Assembly (NCBI GenBank): GCA_905220665.1
Contig: CAJNAR010000147.1
Span: forward strand, 496,001 to 560,000
Length of the DNA stretch: 64,000 nt
DNA from: Albugo candida
Lineage: Eukaryota > Oomycota > Peronosporomycetes > Albuginales > Albuginaceae
Direction of reading: 5' to 3'
Numbering within the stretch: position 1 is the stretch's first letter; each line of letters begins with the position of its first letter. The position numbers were made by a program, and so were the translations under genes. Below, in pieces: positions 21,504-33,098 of this stretch. The notes beneath the pieces are model-generated. The model saw nothing but the letters and a program-made list of their open reading frames with translations, made no database searches and had not been told where the DNA came from.

Positions 21504-22929
21504 CTATTCCGCGGATGCAATTTCGATGCGACTTCCTCGACGTATTTGGCCCCATCCTATCAAACGCCAATGTTTCTCAATTCGACGACTAATAGCGATC
21601 TTCTCTCCTTCTTGCGTGCAGACAGGAACAGTCAACAATATTTTCGCTAAATCTTGTTTGACTGCCAGCACTTTTCCACCCGTTGCCGTAGAGCCGATAT
21701 TCACCATCAGTACTTCTGCCTTTGAGAGTTTCTGCACTTTGGAAGCTTTACTTCCGTCTTGCGTTTTCACACCCAAAAGCCGCTTCAGTAGGTAAAAGTT
21801 GATTTCCAATTCGGTGAATACATCAGGAAGATTCCCTTTAATGCCCAGCACTTGACCAACCAATCGATCCGAGCGTGTTAATGTAGGATCAATCAGCGTT
21901 CCAACTCCGATCAATCCTCCAGGTACTGCATACTGTAAATCATTTTTTTCGGCAAAGAGAGAGACAATGCGTGAGAAAATCGGTACACAGGTCACTTTAC
22001 CGTCGTCATTCTTACTGACGATTCCAGGGCGTACTTCGATTTCATCGTTCACACGTAGGACACCTTGTAGGATAGAGCCCCCAGCAACGCCGCCCTTTAG
22101 GTTCTCCACATCCTCTCCGGGTTTGTTGACATCGAAAGAACGAATGACAATAAGTTTTGGTTTTGATGTGAAATCACGTTTTGGGATCGGTATATTTCGT
22201 ACGATATATTCACAGACCACGTCAATGTTATATTTGAGAACCGCAGAAATTGGAATAATTGGAGCATCATGAGCAACTGTTCCAGCCACAAATTTCTTGA
22301 TCTGTTCATGTTGAGCGACCGCTACATCTTTCTTGATAAGATCGACTTTGTTTTGTAAAATGATAATATTTTGCAATCTCATAATTTCAATAGCAGCGAG
22401 ATGCTCCGACGTCTGTGGTTGTGGGCATACTTCATTGCCTGCGACAAGCAACAGAGCTGCATCCATCACTGCAGCTCCATTCAGCATTGTTGCCATTAGA
22501 ATGTCATGTCCTGGGCAGTCAACAAATGAAACATGACGTTGCAGTACCCATTTCTTCTGATCCACTTCATCAACAAATGTGTCTGGTTTGGAGCTCCCAA
22601 ACGCGCGATAACACCCAATCCCATTCTCATTCTCTGTTTTGTAGATTTTTGCATTCGCATACCCGAGTTTGATTGTGATATTACGTTCCAATTCATTTTT
22701 AAAACGAACAGTTTGCACACCCGAAATGGCTTTCACCACAGTCGATTTTCCATGTGCCACGTGCCCAATAGTTCCGATATTGATAGTCGCCTGCCAGAAA
22801 TCTCGTTATTACGTGCATTGGTAGAGTGAAAGCACAAACCTGTCGACTGATGACTTCTGGAGTCAGCGGACTGAGCTGCTCAACCCTTAGCTTGGACAAA
22901 TCTTGTACGGCCAAGTGTGTTGCAGCCAT
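21504..22929 (-). CDS. EIF2S3: Translation initiation factor eIF2 subunit gamma
   Basis: Two exons (22929-22840 and 22790-21504; intron 49 nt) give 458 residues. The intron splits the protein just before the GTPase domain. GTP-binding motifs are intact: GHVAHGKST (G1, about 39-47), switch region [21 protein letters not shown] (G3) and NKVDLI (G4). Domain II and III beta barrels follow ([23 protein letters not shown]). It ends with [12 protein letters not shown], typical of eIF2-gamma. The protein is the GTP-binding core of eIF2, which brings initiator Met-tRNA to the 40S subunit. Length matches the human protein (472). It converges on CFAP54 with 95 bp between stops and diverges from CFAP57 with 290 bp between starts. 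Confidence 0.97.
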
Positions 22930-23219
22930 AATACGCAATAGAACAGCTTCTTGTAGTATGCAAATGTATGTTTTGGTGAGGATCCTCGTTGAAATATGTC
23001 GAGAAACGTTAAGGCTTGCACGTAAATGGGCCAAGATCGAGCCTTCCTGTCTTGTCCACAAGCCTTCTTTACGAATGGCACAAAAATGTGATCCAAAAAT
23101 GTGGTACATATGTACCTGGTTACAGGTACATATATAATGTAACGGATGAGGCATCCAATGCATCGATTTTTATCATTCTATTCCTGACCGCTTAAGATCT
23201 GCAACGTTTGGCATCTATC

Positions 23220-26200
23220 ATGCCAGATATAATCCATGCAGCGCCATCGCATAATGCATCCAAGAGGAAGTCGGTTGTTATGCATTCGATAGCGAGTCAG
23301 GAGGCAGTGAATCACTCGATTACTTTGCGGTATGTCGCTATTGATTGATTATGAAGAGGTCTGATGGGATCTATCGCAGTTATTTGTATGGGATAAAGAC
23401 TAATGTGAGGAATAATTTGGCGTTTCTTGATGATGCGACTTTATGCTATCCTTGCGGCCACAATTTGGTCTTTTATAATGTGGAGAATAAAGACATGCAA
23501 TTCATCCACAACAATGACACAACAAGCACGGAAGGAATGACTTCATTCGCTGTATCACTCGATAAAAGGTGATTTTTGGGTGGAACCAATTTCGATGCAA
23601 AAATTGATATTTTTTGTGTATTAGACTTATTGCCGTTGCAGAAAAAGGATCTTTATCGGCTCAAATTCATATTTATGATGCTTCTTCGTTGAAAAGATGC
23701 AAGACGATAACATTAACGGAATCAAGTGCTTGCATTTCAGTTGAATTCTCTCTTGATCGCAAGTATCTAATGAGTCAAAGTGGTGCTCCTGATTATAATC
23801 TTTCTCTATGGCTTTGGGAAAAGCTTAAGCTTGTGGCATCGATAAAAATGAGTGCTTCTTCAGGATGGTCAAACGGACACACTGTACAAACCGCTAGGAT
23901 ATCTCCATCGGACGCGATGAATATATGTGTCAGTGGGAACGGTATCATCAAACTTTTTAAATTCTCTGATAGCCAATTGCGCCCGCAAATAATTACAACA
24001 AAGCGAGAGACTCCCAAATTCATATCGCATTCTTGGATAACGGAAGAACGTGTTATCGCCGCTGTAGACACAGGAGATCTCTGGTATTTCGAGCAGAATG
24101 AAGTTCGTCAGATCATCAACTCTTCGTCTGGTGAAGGTCATTTCACCATTTCGATCGTCGGGTACTCTAAAGGCTTTATTTGTGCTGGGACCGATGGCAT
24201 TGTGTATTTCTTTGACCGTGTGGATGAGGGACGTGAGTACTACCGGAAAGCGAAAGCATTCAAGATCGATGCATGTGTCAGCTCGATCTGTAGCATTGTA
24301 AAGAGCTCAAGCGAAGACGTCCTGGTCTGTTGTCTTGACAATAATCGATTGTATTCTCTCGTGATCTCCAATACCGATATTCTGAAAGAAGACATGACAA
24401 ACTTTGAAATACTTTCGACATCAAATCACTCTGCTGGTGAGCTAGGAAGTGATATCACAGGTCTTGATACGTGCATCCGAAAGCCTCTGATCGTTACTTG
24501 CGGCCATGACAAATCGCTTCGAGTATGGAATTATATCGATCATACCATCGAAGTCATGAAAACATTCAAAGAAGAGATGCATTCAGTAGCATTTCATCCT
24601 TCTGGACTTCACGTGATCGTCGGGTTTTCCGACAAATTAAAAATGCTAAACGTATTAATGGATACGATTCGACCATTTCGACAGTATGCCATCAAAGCGT
24701 GTCAAGAAGTGCGATACAGTCACGGCGGTCAGAATTTTGCTGCTGTGAATAACAATGTCGTACATGTATATGCGACATATACGGGAGAATTATTATCGAT
24801 TCTTCGTGGTCATTCCAATCGAGTCAACGCGATAAGTTGGAGGCGAAATGATCGGAGTCTGCTGACCTGTGGCTTGGATGGACACGTTATTCTCTGGAAT
24901 CTACGTGCTGCTGGAAAGATTGGTAGTAGCCATTCTCAAGCTCGAAGTGTCTACCTAGACGCAGCAGTGACATTCGGAGGCGATATTGCCTACGCAACAT
25001 CAAACGATGGATATCTCAGAGAAATCGATATGAATTCGGGCTCCATAAAAGCCGAACATTTGACGAAAACAGCGTTGGGACCGATCGCATTGTCAAACTC
25101 ACAACAAGTTTTATATGCTGGGTCTACGGATCCCGATAAAGTGGGAAGTATATTCGTCTATCACGTTCCGTTATTCGTTGAGGTACCACGCGAGCAGACT
25201 TTGAATGATCGATCGCAGCTCAGTGAGGCTTCCACTGAGAGTGTGAATGGGAGCTCGAGTCCTGACAAAGATACAGCAACGCTTTTGGGTAAAACAATTG
25301 CTCGATATTCAGAGTATCGATGTCATGACCGAGCAATCACTCGACTTCGTCTGTCGTGCGACAACAAGTATCTATTCTCTGTGAGTCAAGATGGCGTCTT
25401 AGCTGTTTTCTCAACACAGGAAGCTCCAGTGCGTCTAAACAAGAACGAGTTGAGCAATACGTCACGTGCAAACTCATCCGGCTCAGCAATAGCGAACACT
25501 GTTCTATTCGCTGAGGAAATTTTAATCACGAAATCGGAAGTCGAAGAAAAACAGCAAGTGATGCTGGAGCTTAAAGCTAAAGTCGATGAACTTACCCATC
25601 ACAACGACTATCAGCTTCGATCCAAGGAGATCGCATGCCAGGAGAGTCTACAAGATATGAAAGATAGACTGTCGGTCGAACTCGCACAGGATAAACAGCG
25701 ATGCGCAGATATCAAACAAGATCAAAAGCAGATGGAGAATGAATATGAGAAAAAGATGCAAGAAATAAAACGACAGCAACATCTTGAACGACAAGAAATG
25801 GAAGCAATGTATGACGGAAAAATCAAAGTGGAAAATGAGCGATTACATGCTCTCCAGCAATCTTGCGAGCTGCAAAATACTAATTACCAACAAGAAAATT
25901 CTCAGCTAGTACAGCATCATTCTCAAGCCCTCGCGGAACTCACGACTCGATACGATCAAGAAATCGCACTGGAGCACAATATTCAGCGAGAAGCTCATCT
26001 TAAAAAGCAAGAAATGATGCGAAGAAATGATCAGTATCATAATGATTTAGACAAAGATGCTGACAAAGAGATAGAGAGCATGCAGTACAGATTCGAAGTC
26101 AAAATGAATGAAGAACGAGAGATTCTCACTCGATTAAGGAGCGAAAACACGATCATGAAGAAGAAATTCACATCCTTACAGCAGGACATTGAAGATCAAA

Positions 26201-27378
26201 AGGAAGAGATACGCGCGATCGAGGAAAAGAGCAAGGAGCTTATGGAGACAATTAACGCATTAAAGAAAGATGTCGTTGGTCATCAGAAAGAAATACGAGA
26301 GCGAGAAGAAACCATCCAGGACAAAGAAAAGCGTATTTTCGATCTGAAGAAGAAGAACCAGGAGCTTGAAAAGTTTAAATTTGTGCTGGATTATAAAATC
26401 AAAGAATTGACGAGACAAATCGAGCCTCGAGAACAGGAGATTGTGAAATTGCAAACGCAAATACAGGAAATGGATGTAGAGCTGGAACAATATCAGAAGA
26501 GTAATAGCGCACTCGATTTGATGGTCGGTGACTTGAGGCTGAAAATGGATGGGATGCAAAAAGAACTACAGGCTCAGACTCGAGAAATGCAAGTGAGAAA
26601 GCAATCCAGCGAGCAAATTCGAGTAGATCTGTCAAAATGTGCAAAGCACGCACAAAATTGTAAAGAGCTCAAAGCTGCACTGATTCAATTTAGTAAAACG
26701 TACGGAGCAATCACATCGCTAGTTCGAAAGCCTGAGCAGGGAGAAATCGTCAATTCGTCCGAATGCAGTCGACAACGCGAGTATCTGGAAAAGGAAGTTG
26801 GATCGTTGAAAAAGAAGATTGTAAATGGTTTGTCATGGAAAGAAAGCGAGGTGTATCGCTTACAGCGTGAAAATGCTCTTCTTAGCGTACAGGCCAACGA
26901 ATTACGTCGAGAGCTTCAAACGACACAAACAAGGTGCTCGGAACTGAAAAAAAGCAAGAATCCATCTCATCAAAACAAATACGAAACTGATTCAGATTTT
27001 GACACGAGGGTGATAGTTCATCCGACAAAAAGCCCGAATAACGAGAATAAGCTTACTTTGCAAGTCGGCGAGACAAGTCGGCAAGACCCGAGGATAGAGA
27101 AGAGTCATCAAGCTGAGTATCGCGAAATACACATGCAACAAAAAGAAATCATGCAGTTGAAAGAACGGTTGTCGGTTTTACAAAATACGCTGGGAGGGTC
27201 CCTGCAGCCTTTGAATCCAAGTACTGGTCGTGTTGTTGGCAGCACATCACCAATCAATCAGGCATTTGTACAAAGTAAATCGACTTGTAGTAGTACTCCA
27301 ACAGCACCAACAGCGTTCCTCCTTGACGTGGATGTGCCTTCGTCTTTCTCTCCAACAGATCGTCTTCCACCAGTTTGA
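23220..27378 (+). CDS. CFAP57: Cilia- and flagella-associated protein 57 (CFAP57 / WDR65)
   Basis: Exons 23220-23329, 23380-23568 and 23625-27378 join to 1,350 residues; introns are 50 and 56 nt. The first half is WD40 propeller sequence (DITGLDTCIRKPLIVTCGHD, KSLRVWNYIDHTIE, LLTCGLDGHVILWNLR). The segment YLYGIKTNVRNNLAFLDD matches the CFAP57 N terminus. From about residue 725 to 1210 the chain is one long coiled coil with many KEK/EEL heptads. The tail is Ser/Pro-rich. CFAP57 acts in assembly and placement of inner dynein arms in motile axonemes. With CFAP54 this makes two axonemal genes within 15 kb, though nothing shows co-regulation. The start ATG begins a 110-nt first exon; the spliced reading frame and homology agree. 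Confidence 0.93.
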
Positions 27379-28003
27379 TGACATCATTCTTACGACCGAG
27401 TAGTCCGACAGACGTCTCAGTTCTTCTTTCTGCGTTGGTACATCGAGGTACTTTTATGTAGACACTGTTCCTGTGGGCAAGCGTTATCAACGAAATCAAT
27501 AAAAAATAAAACATATTTGTACATATTCAGTGAGCCTTTTGTCGATGTGAATGTGATTAGGAATCTGAACGAATAGAATCATTTTCCCCATAACAAAAAC
27601 CTCCTCAAGTCGCAGTGTGGATCCCTAAACTGATTATAAGCGCATTATTAAAGCAGTACATTGCATCGACGCGCACATTGGGCTTGATTTCGACCGCATC
27701 GAGCATTACCACACTACGCAGAAGCAGGAAAGAATAAAGCACTTTTGATTGTGTGTACGCTTACTCCATGTTACCGACCACCTCCTGAATCGTTCCGGAT
27801 ATCCTTGTATCATTTTTCAAGTCAATTTGCACGTGCTCACCAACTAAACTTTTCAAAAACACGACAAGAGTCGGTGATCGCTTGGAATTTCCGCGCATCA
27901 TGTCCAGGCGTTATGATTGGATATATTATACACACTTAGGTACTGTGATTGGGTGAATTCTCTTTGCATATTAGCCAATCGATACGATTCTTTTTGGCTG
28001 GCA
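27379..28003. promoter_or_regulatory. Intergenic region with clustered CCAAT boxes before TEX10/IPI1 gene
   Basis: About 625 bp without a supported gene. In the last 90 bp before the next start codon there are three CCAAT-type sites: ATTGG at 27916 and 27948 and CCAAT at 27975. The rest shows nothing. The first part presumably holds the 3' end of CFAP57, with an AATAAAAAATAAA stretch near 27498 that could serve as a polyadenylation signal. Confidence 0.5.
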
Positions 28004-30982
28004 ATGGCCAACGCAAAAATTGTCACCAAGAAAAAGCCGAGCGACTTTAAGCGACCGAAACGTAAAGTAGGACGTAAAGCTGCACCACGATCCAATGTGA
28101 CATCTGTGAGTATCAAATCTCGTCGACTCCATTTGCTCGAGCAAAGTGCGTTGCAAAACAAAGAAGAACTGGCACGACCAGCTCACGCACATGACACGGC
28201 CGGGGACACATTAGCGTGGACACGTCGACATTTGACCCTTGATGACCTACTACATCAAATGACGCACTACAACGGCAATATACGTCAGAAAGCTCTGTGT
28301 GGAATGCAAGAACTTGTCCGTTCGGGGCATGGAAATACTCTTCTCACAAATATATCTCCAGTACTCGAGAAAATGCTCTCAGTTTTATGTGATCATGAAG
28401 CCATTGTTCGGGAAGCAGCAGTCTCAACGTGGAAAGTGGTGTTACCAGCTCTAATTGGAGGACCCGCAGCAAAAGCTGCTATGGAACCATTTGCTCGACT
28501 TTTAAGCATCTCAATTTGCAGTGGAATGACACATATACAATCTGGAATTCGACAAGATACATTACGGATAATCAAAATCGTTCTCGAGATTGTCCCCGAG
28601 ATGCTCACCGTCTGGGCCGGTGTGAAAACGTTCAGCTTGCTGATCGAGAATTTCTCGGATATCATGTCGTCTTCATCGACTCAAGGAATACAGGTAAGAA
28701 ATCAGTATGAAGCATTAACAAGTAAAAAAGTGTCGTCCAGAGTTGCACCTAAAGCTCGCAAGAAGGAAGACACAGCGGTGAGCGTGCGCCTACCAACTGG
28801 TGCTCTTGAATTGCGATTCTCAGCGTTGGTCGCTCTACATCATATACTGGAAGAAGCGAAATGCCACCTTTTTGCGAATTATTGTGAAGCCAAAAGTCCG
28901 ATTAATCTTAGACGAAGTGCTGTGGTGAGTGGCGGTAACTTCCTGCCACGTTGTGCTACAGCCAAGGAGATCCACGGCTTACTCATATTTCCAAAAGTAC
29001 ACCATGATGAAATGAAGCCTTCATTCCATAGCCTTGGTCAGACCGATCAAAGTGATATGCCGCCTCATAAGTTATTTTCACTACTTCGACCTTTGCTTGA
29101 AATTTGGATGGAATGCTCCGAATACTCTGCTGATACTTTATCGGAAGCATATACTCAGCACATGAAAATGATCATACAATGTGTCACAATCATATTCCAA
29201 GCAAGCAAGGCACACATTGGCAACTTACTCTGCGAATGCGAGCAACAGCCTGCAACATTATCCGTCAAAAATCGATCGGGGGACAAATCTGACCGAAAAT
29301 TGCTGCTCGATATGCAGCACGAATTTCTTCTGCAACACTTTCCAATGTATCCGAGTACTCTGAGCTGTGAAGCAGAGACCGTACGCATGTTGAGATGGCA
29401 TGAATTCAATATATCGGCATGCAATTTAGGTTGTGTTTTACAGTCCATCGTTCACAACTCGAAAAAACTTGAAATTATGACCGAACCCATAAAATCAATC
29501 TTTATCGAAATAGACGGAAAGATGAAGGCATTTTTGACGCAAATGCTCGAAACATTTGGAAACTCCACACAACTCCGAAGACTCCCCGGTGTTTGCGATG
29601 TCATCTTTAGCATGCTGCAAACACTTGATCTTTATCTAAATTCGAAATTGCCTCATTCAAATGATGCTGAAGAGCTTCTATGTCGATTCACGTCGTTGTA
29701 TACACAATTCACGCCACGATCCAAATCATTTCAGTTATGCACGGAATTTGCCATACGCCAGCTGTCAGTCAACAAGGCAAAAGATCGAAACAGCCAAAAG
29801 AAAATTGAATTGAGTCATTCGGTGACAATGTCATGGCTAAACTGCGTGATGGACCTAATTACACAAATGGGAATTCCATCATCAACATCCTCAGAGTCGC
29901 TGTCTCGTCAAGGACTGAACGTTCTGATTGAAACACTAAAGATCCAGCCTAACGAAAAGAGTGACGAAGAACCCCTCCTGCAAGAACTCGTTTCTAAAGT
30001 CATTACCTTTTTCGAATTACCTTCCCGCTCAAAGGATCCGAGTGATAAGCTGCATCCTCAAATTTGTCGATTTGTTGATTTAGACCCAAATGACCAGTTC
30101 TTATTCGCGTCCATTGTGTATCACTCACCTCAATTTTCGATTCGTCTGTTACAAGCGCTGGCCCAATGCTGTAAGAGCACACAAATTCATTGTGATGTGA
30201 AGACATATATTTTGGATATTCTACTATGTAGAAGAGAAGAGGTGGATCTCGGCCATTTTGTAAGCTTTCTCGTGACCGCAGCATTTCGAGAGCCGACCAC
30301 GTTGGCTCCGGACGAAGCTTTGATTGATGAATTTCTCGTCGTTCGTCATGTTGGGCGAACCTTACTAAAGCTGGATTTAGGATGCAGTTTGTCAGTCATT
30401 ATGACGCCGCTACTCGCATCACAAGCGCGTGATTTACTCGAGTGTTTCGACCAAACGCGGAATGAACATGAGCGATTACTTAATTGGAATGTCAAGACAC
30501 TTATTGTGGTCTATACGGCTTGCCTTCGGTCAAGTCAAAGTGATACAATTACGCCAAAGGCAGCCTCTTCCGATGAGATGCACGATCGTATGGCGAGAAT
30601 TATTGAAATAACACTAATGGCAGCTTCAGCAGTGGAAAATGGGCTCAAATTGAATATTGTGGACGCTGTTATCAGTCTGTTACTTTGTGACGGACAAATT
30701 TTTGCAAAAGTTCTGGGTCGGATTTCAAAAGTGGAAAAAAAAGAAATCGAATCGGCGAATTTGATGCAAAAAATACAAATTGTCCATTTTCTGATCAAGA
30801 ACAACGGGTTACGAAATTCCATTGTACAGAATCAGAATATGATCCGGCAATTCATCGAAGATTGTCACCAAATGGCAAAGGATATTAAAGGTCAAGATAC
30901 TGGAAATTGGAGTAAGACAATTCGTCACCTTGATCAGGATTTTACATTCGTCTTACAAGCGCACCAATGCAATGATCCTTGA
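28004..30982 (+). CDS. TEX10: TEX10 / IPI1 pre-60S ribosome-biogenesis protein
   Basis: Intronless frame of 992 residues from ATG at 28004. The N terminus is the conserved part of the family: a basic start (KPSDFKRPKRKVGRK), SIKSRRLHLLEQ, and then LTLDDLLHQMTHYNGNIRQK, followed by the ARM/HEAT-like array with AIVREAAVSTWKVVLPALI and SSSICSGMTHIQ-type segments. TEX10 in animals and Ipi1 in yeast form the Rix1 complex, which works on ITS2 processing and release of pre-60S particles from the nucleolus. The remaining 700 residues are helical and poorly conserved. There is no membrane span. An in-frame TTG-led extension upstream was not used because no ATG supports it. Confidence 0.87.
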   Translation: MANAKIVTKKKPSDFKRPKRKVGRKAAPRSNVTSVSIKSRRLHLLEQSALQNKEELARPAHAHDTAGDTLAWTRRHLTLDDLLHQMTHYNGNIRQKALCGMQELVRSGHGNTLLTNISPVLEKMLSVLCDHEAIVREAAVSTWKVVLPALIGGPAAKAAMEPFARLLSISICSGMTHIQSGIRQDTLRIIKIVLEIVPEMLTVWAGVKTFSLLIENFSDIMSSSSTQGIQVRNQYEALTSKKVSSRVAPKARKKEDTAVSVRLPTGALELRFSALVALHHILEEAKCHLFANYCEAKSPINLRRSAVVSGGNFLPRCATAKEIHGLLIFPKVHHDEMKPSFHSLGQTDQSDMPPHKLFSLLRPLLEIWMECSEYSADTLSEAYTQHMKMIIQCVTIIFQASKAHIGNLLCECEQQPATLSVKNRSGDKSDRKLLLDMQHEFLLQHFPMYPSTLSCEAETVRMLRWHEFNISACNLGCVLQSIVHNSKKLEIMTEPIKSIFIEIDGKMKAFLTQMLETFGNSTQLRRLPGVCDVIFSMLQTLDLYLNSKLPHSNDAEELLCRFTSLYTQFTPRSKSFQLCTEFAIRQLSVNKAKDRNSQKKIELSHSVTMSWLNCVMDLITQMGIPSSTSSESLSRQGLNVLIETLKIQPNEKSDEEPLLQELVSKVITFFELPSRSKDPSDKLHPQICRFVDLDPNDQFLFASIVYHSPQFSIRLLQALAQCCKSTQIHCDVKTYILDILLCRREEVDLGHFVSFLVTAAFREPTTLAPDEALIDEFLVVRHVGRTLLKLDLGCSLSVIMTPLLASQARDLLECFDQTRNEHERLLNWNVKTLIVVYTACLRSSQSDTITPKAASSDEMHDRMARIIEITLMAASAVENGLKLNIVDAVISLLLCDGQIFAKVLGRISKVEKKEIESANLMQKIQIVHFLIKNNGLRNSIVQNQNMIRQFIEDCHQMAKDIKGQDTGNWSKTIRHLDQDFTFVLQAHQCNDP

Positions 30983-31308
30983 CGAGATGTTGTGTGAGGT
31001 TTGATGAAGACGGTGGCTCGTATTTGTCATTCAGGAATCAGCCAGGATAGTTTCGCCTCGATCAAAATCGACTTCTTGATTTTTTTTTACAATATGTCCA
31101 TAGGGTACTGATATCCCGACAACTTTTCTTTTAATTACATGCCTAGTTATATTATTACTGCATCGTTGCAGACACCTCTGGAGCGGACTGCTCGATCCTG
31201 ACGCCTCACAACTTTTTCTGTTTTGAAAAATACATAAATGATTTTATATTTCTAACTAATTACAATCATACACACCCTAAATTGTTGCTCCAACAACTTC
31301 AATCGAGA

Positions 31309-31364
31309 ATTATTTGTGATTGGCTAATACCCAGATGTTTCAACTGTGATAGGCTAATACAGAT
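31309..31364 (+). repeat. Short direct repeat carrying an ATTGGCT box
   Basis: The 16-mer TGTGATTGGCTAATAC occurs twice with one mismatch (the second has TGTGATAGGCTAATAC), about 30 bp apart. It lies in AT-rich sequence 5' of the MULE fragment. The inverse of the box is AGCCAAT. Confidence 0.6.
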
Positions 31365-31419
31365 GACAATTTCCATTTGACACATATTTCTATTTCTATA
31401 CGCTACCTCCAAGATTGCA

Positions 31420-32000
31420 AAATGCTTCCCCACCAGTACACCAAACCTACAACACACTTGAAGAGCTCTTCAAAGCTGCACAAGAGTTTGCATTCATTGA
31501 AGGCTATGCGCTAGCTATTAAGAGCTCTACCAAAAATCTGCGATATTAAACAAACTGCGAGTTAGGAAGGACATACGATACAAGGTAAGATTGGAGCACA
31601 AAATTTCAACTCTACTGATACAAAGTAAAACAGGTCAAACCTTACTCAGGAGAATCGACAGCGCCAAACTGCCACCAGATTAATTGACTGCGCGTTTTTG
31701 CTGTACGCTACAATATATAAACGTGATTCAAAATGGAGATTGCTTGTGAAAAATGGTCAACATAACCATGAAAGATCAAAAGATATTGCTGGGCATCCAA
31801 TAGCACGAAGGCTTAAGCAGCGAGGAAGACCAGTAGGATCAAAGCAATCTTTTCAGAATGAAGCCTCCTTAAAACGAGACCATCAGCATTTGAGCATCAG
31901 ACACAAGGAAAATGCAGGGTGCAGCAATTANGGCAAAATCGGCCATAACAAGCGGTCTTGCAGAATTCCGGTTACAAGCTTAGCTTCAAGACAAGCTTAG
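31420..32000 (+). pseudogene. Decayed MULE/FAR1-type transposase fragment
   Basis: Three pieces typical of Mutator-like (MULE) transposases lie in order but not in one frame. First comes an N-terminal FAR1-like segment near 31450-31545 (LEELFKAAQEFAFIEGYALA). After a break comes KWRLLVKNGQHNHERSKD with its HxH end at 31728-31790. Then follow an AT-hook-like RGRPVGSK and a C-terminal zinc knuckle (CSN?GKIGHNKRSC) near 31918-31970. The catalytic DDE core that normally lies between the FAR1 part and the knuckle is missing. A single ambiguous base (n) at 31931 sits in the second zinc-ligand codon, where TAn would not be Cys. Stops and frame changes interrupt the first two parts. I read it as an internally deleted, dead copy. 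Confidence 0.6.
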
Positions 32001-32170
32001 TAAAAATTAGCTATTTTTCATTCACAGGATTTTTTCATAACACATTTTATTTTCGGACGTTAGTCTATAATAACTCCTGCATCTATACGACGCATTATAG
32101 CTCAACAAACTGGCAATGAATCGTCTATTAATGATGTTTAGCTCATTTGAAGGTATCTGTATTACTAGAA

Positions 32171-32825
32171 GGGAGCCGCTAACCAGCCCCACCCCTCCTA
32201 CATACAGCACTCTAAGCTATGATTACGAGTTATGATTGGCTAAAAAGAGTAGCCTTATTTGCATATATGTTCTAAGAAGCGGTTTTACAATATTAAGATT
32301 GGCCAGGTCTATATCTAAATCTACTGCTACAGGTGTTGCTGGTGCTGTTGGTGCTGCTTTGCATTTTCTTTGCAATGACAGCAATCTGGATTTCGCAAGT
32401 AAGGCGAACTGAATTGTCAGATAAATGTAACTTGTGCTAGCACAATTAGCATACAATAGAAATTACCTGTTGACACAGAGATCCATTTTTTGAGAGCAGC
32501 ATGGCCGCTACATGCCCGTCCATAATGGCGCTTGTTGTGTAGGATAGCAAAAAAATCTTTTTGTGAACAGCTAAGTTGTCTCAAAGTAGCTCATCGAAGC
32601 AGCGAAGGTGGCATGCATTGCTGAAAGTTTGGCTTGATGAGTTTAAGTGTGATTTTATTGTATTTTATTCCGTTGCATTTATGCAGACCAATGAGAGGCC
32701 CTTATTTCCATTAATTTATGAAGGATAACGATTCTCGTAATTTTATTTTATTTACTCTATTATGTTTGTTTAAACCAATCAGAGGCCACCAAGTTTTTTA
32801 AGGCTGGGGCTGGTTAGCGGCTCCC
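32171..32825. mobile_element. Non-autonomous TIR transposon (MITE-like) with 8-bp target duplication
   Basis: The two ends are perfect inverted repeats of 21 bp (32171-32191 and 32805-32825), beginning GGGAGCCGCTAACC. The 8-mer TACTAGAA lies directly outside both ends (32163-32170 and 32826-32833). A perfect 8-bp target-site duplication plus perfect terminal repeats marks a complete, fairly recent insertion. The 655-bp body codes for no transposase. A subterminal TGATTGG-type box occurs near each end in opposite orientation (near 32233 and 32775). An 8-bp duplication is usual for hAT elements and also seen in some other superfamilies; the terminal bases do not decide the family. Confidence 0.88.
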
Positions 32826-33098
32826 TACTAGAATCAGCCTTAGACCTAAATGGCTTTTATTAGTTAAAAATGTAAAATTATTTATTAGTCAAGAAAGGTG
32901 TAAGAGCTATAATTCAAGCAGGCATGACGTAATCTAAATTAAAAATAAATGTATAATTGTCGGGATTTCAATACCGTATGTCATATTGCAAAGTGCTGAT
33001 TAGCACATTATGTTCTTTGACACAATATTAGTTGTCGCCCTTAATATCAATATAGAGGTAACCTTGCTACACGGAAACGATATTTTCCTAGGAAACTC

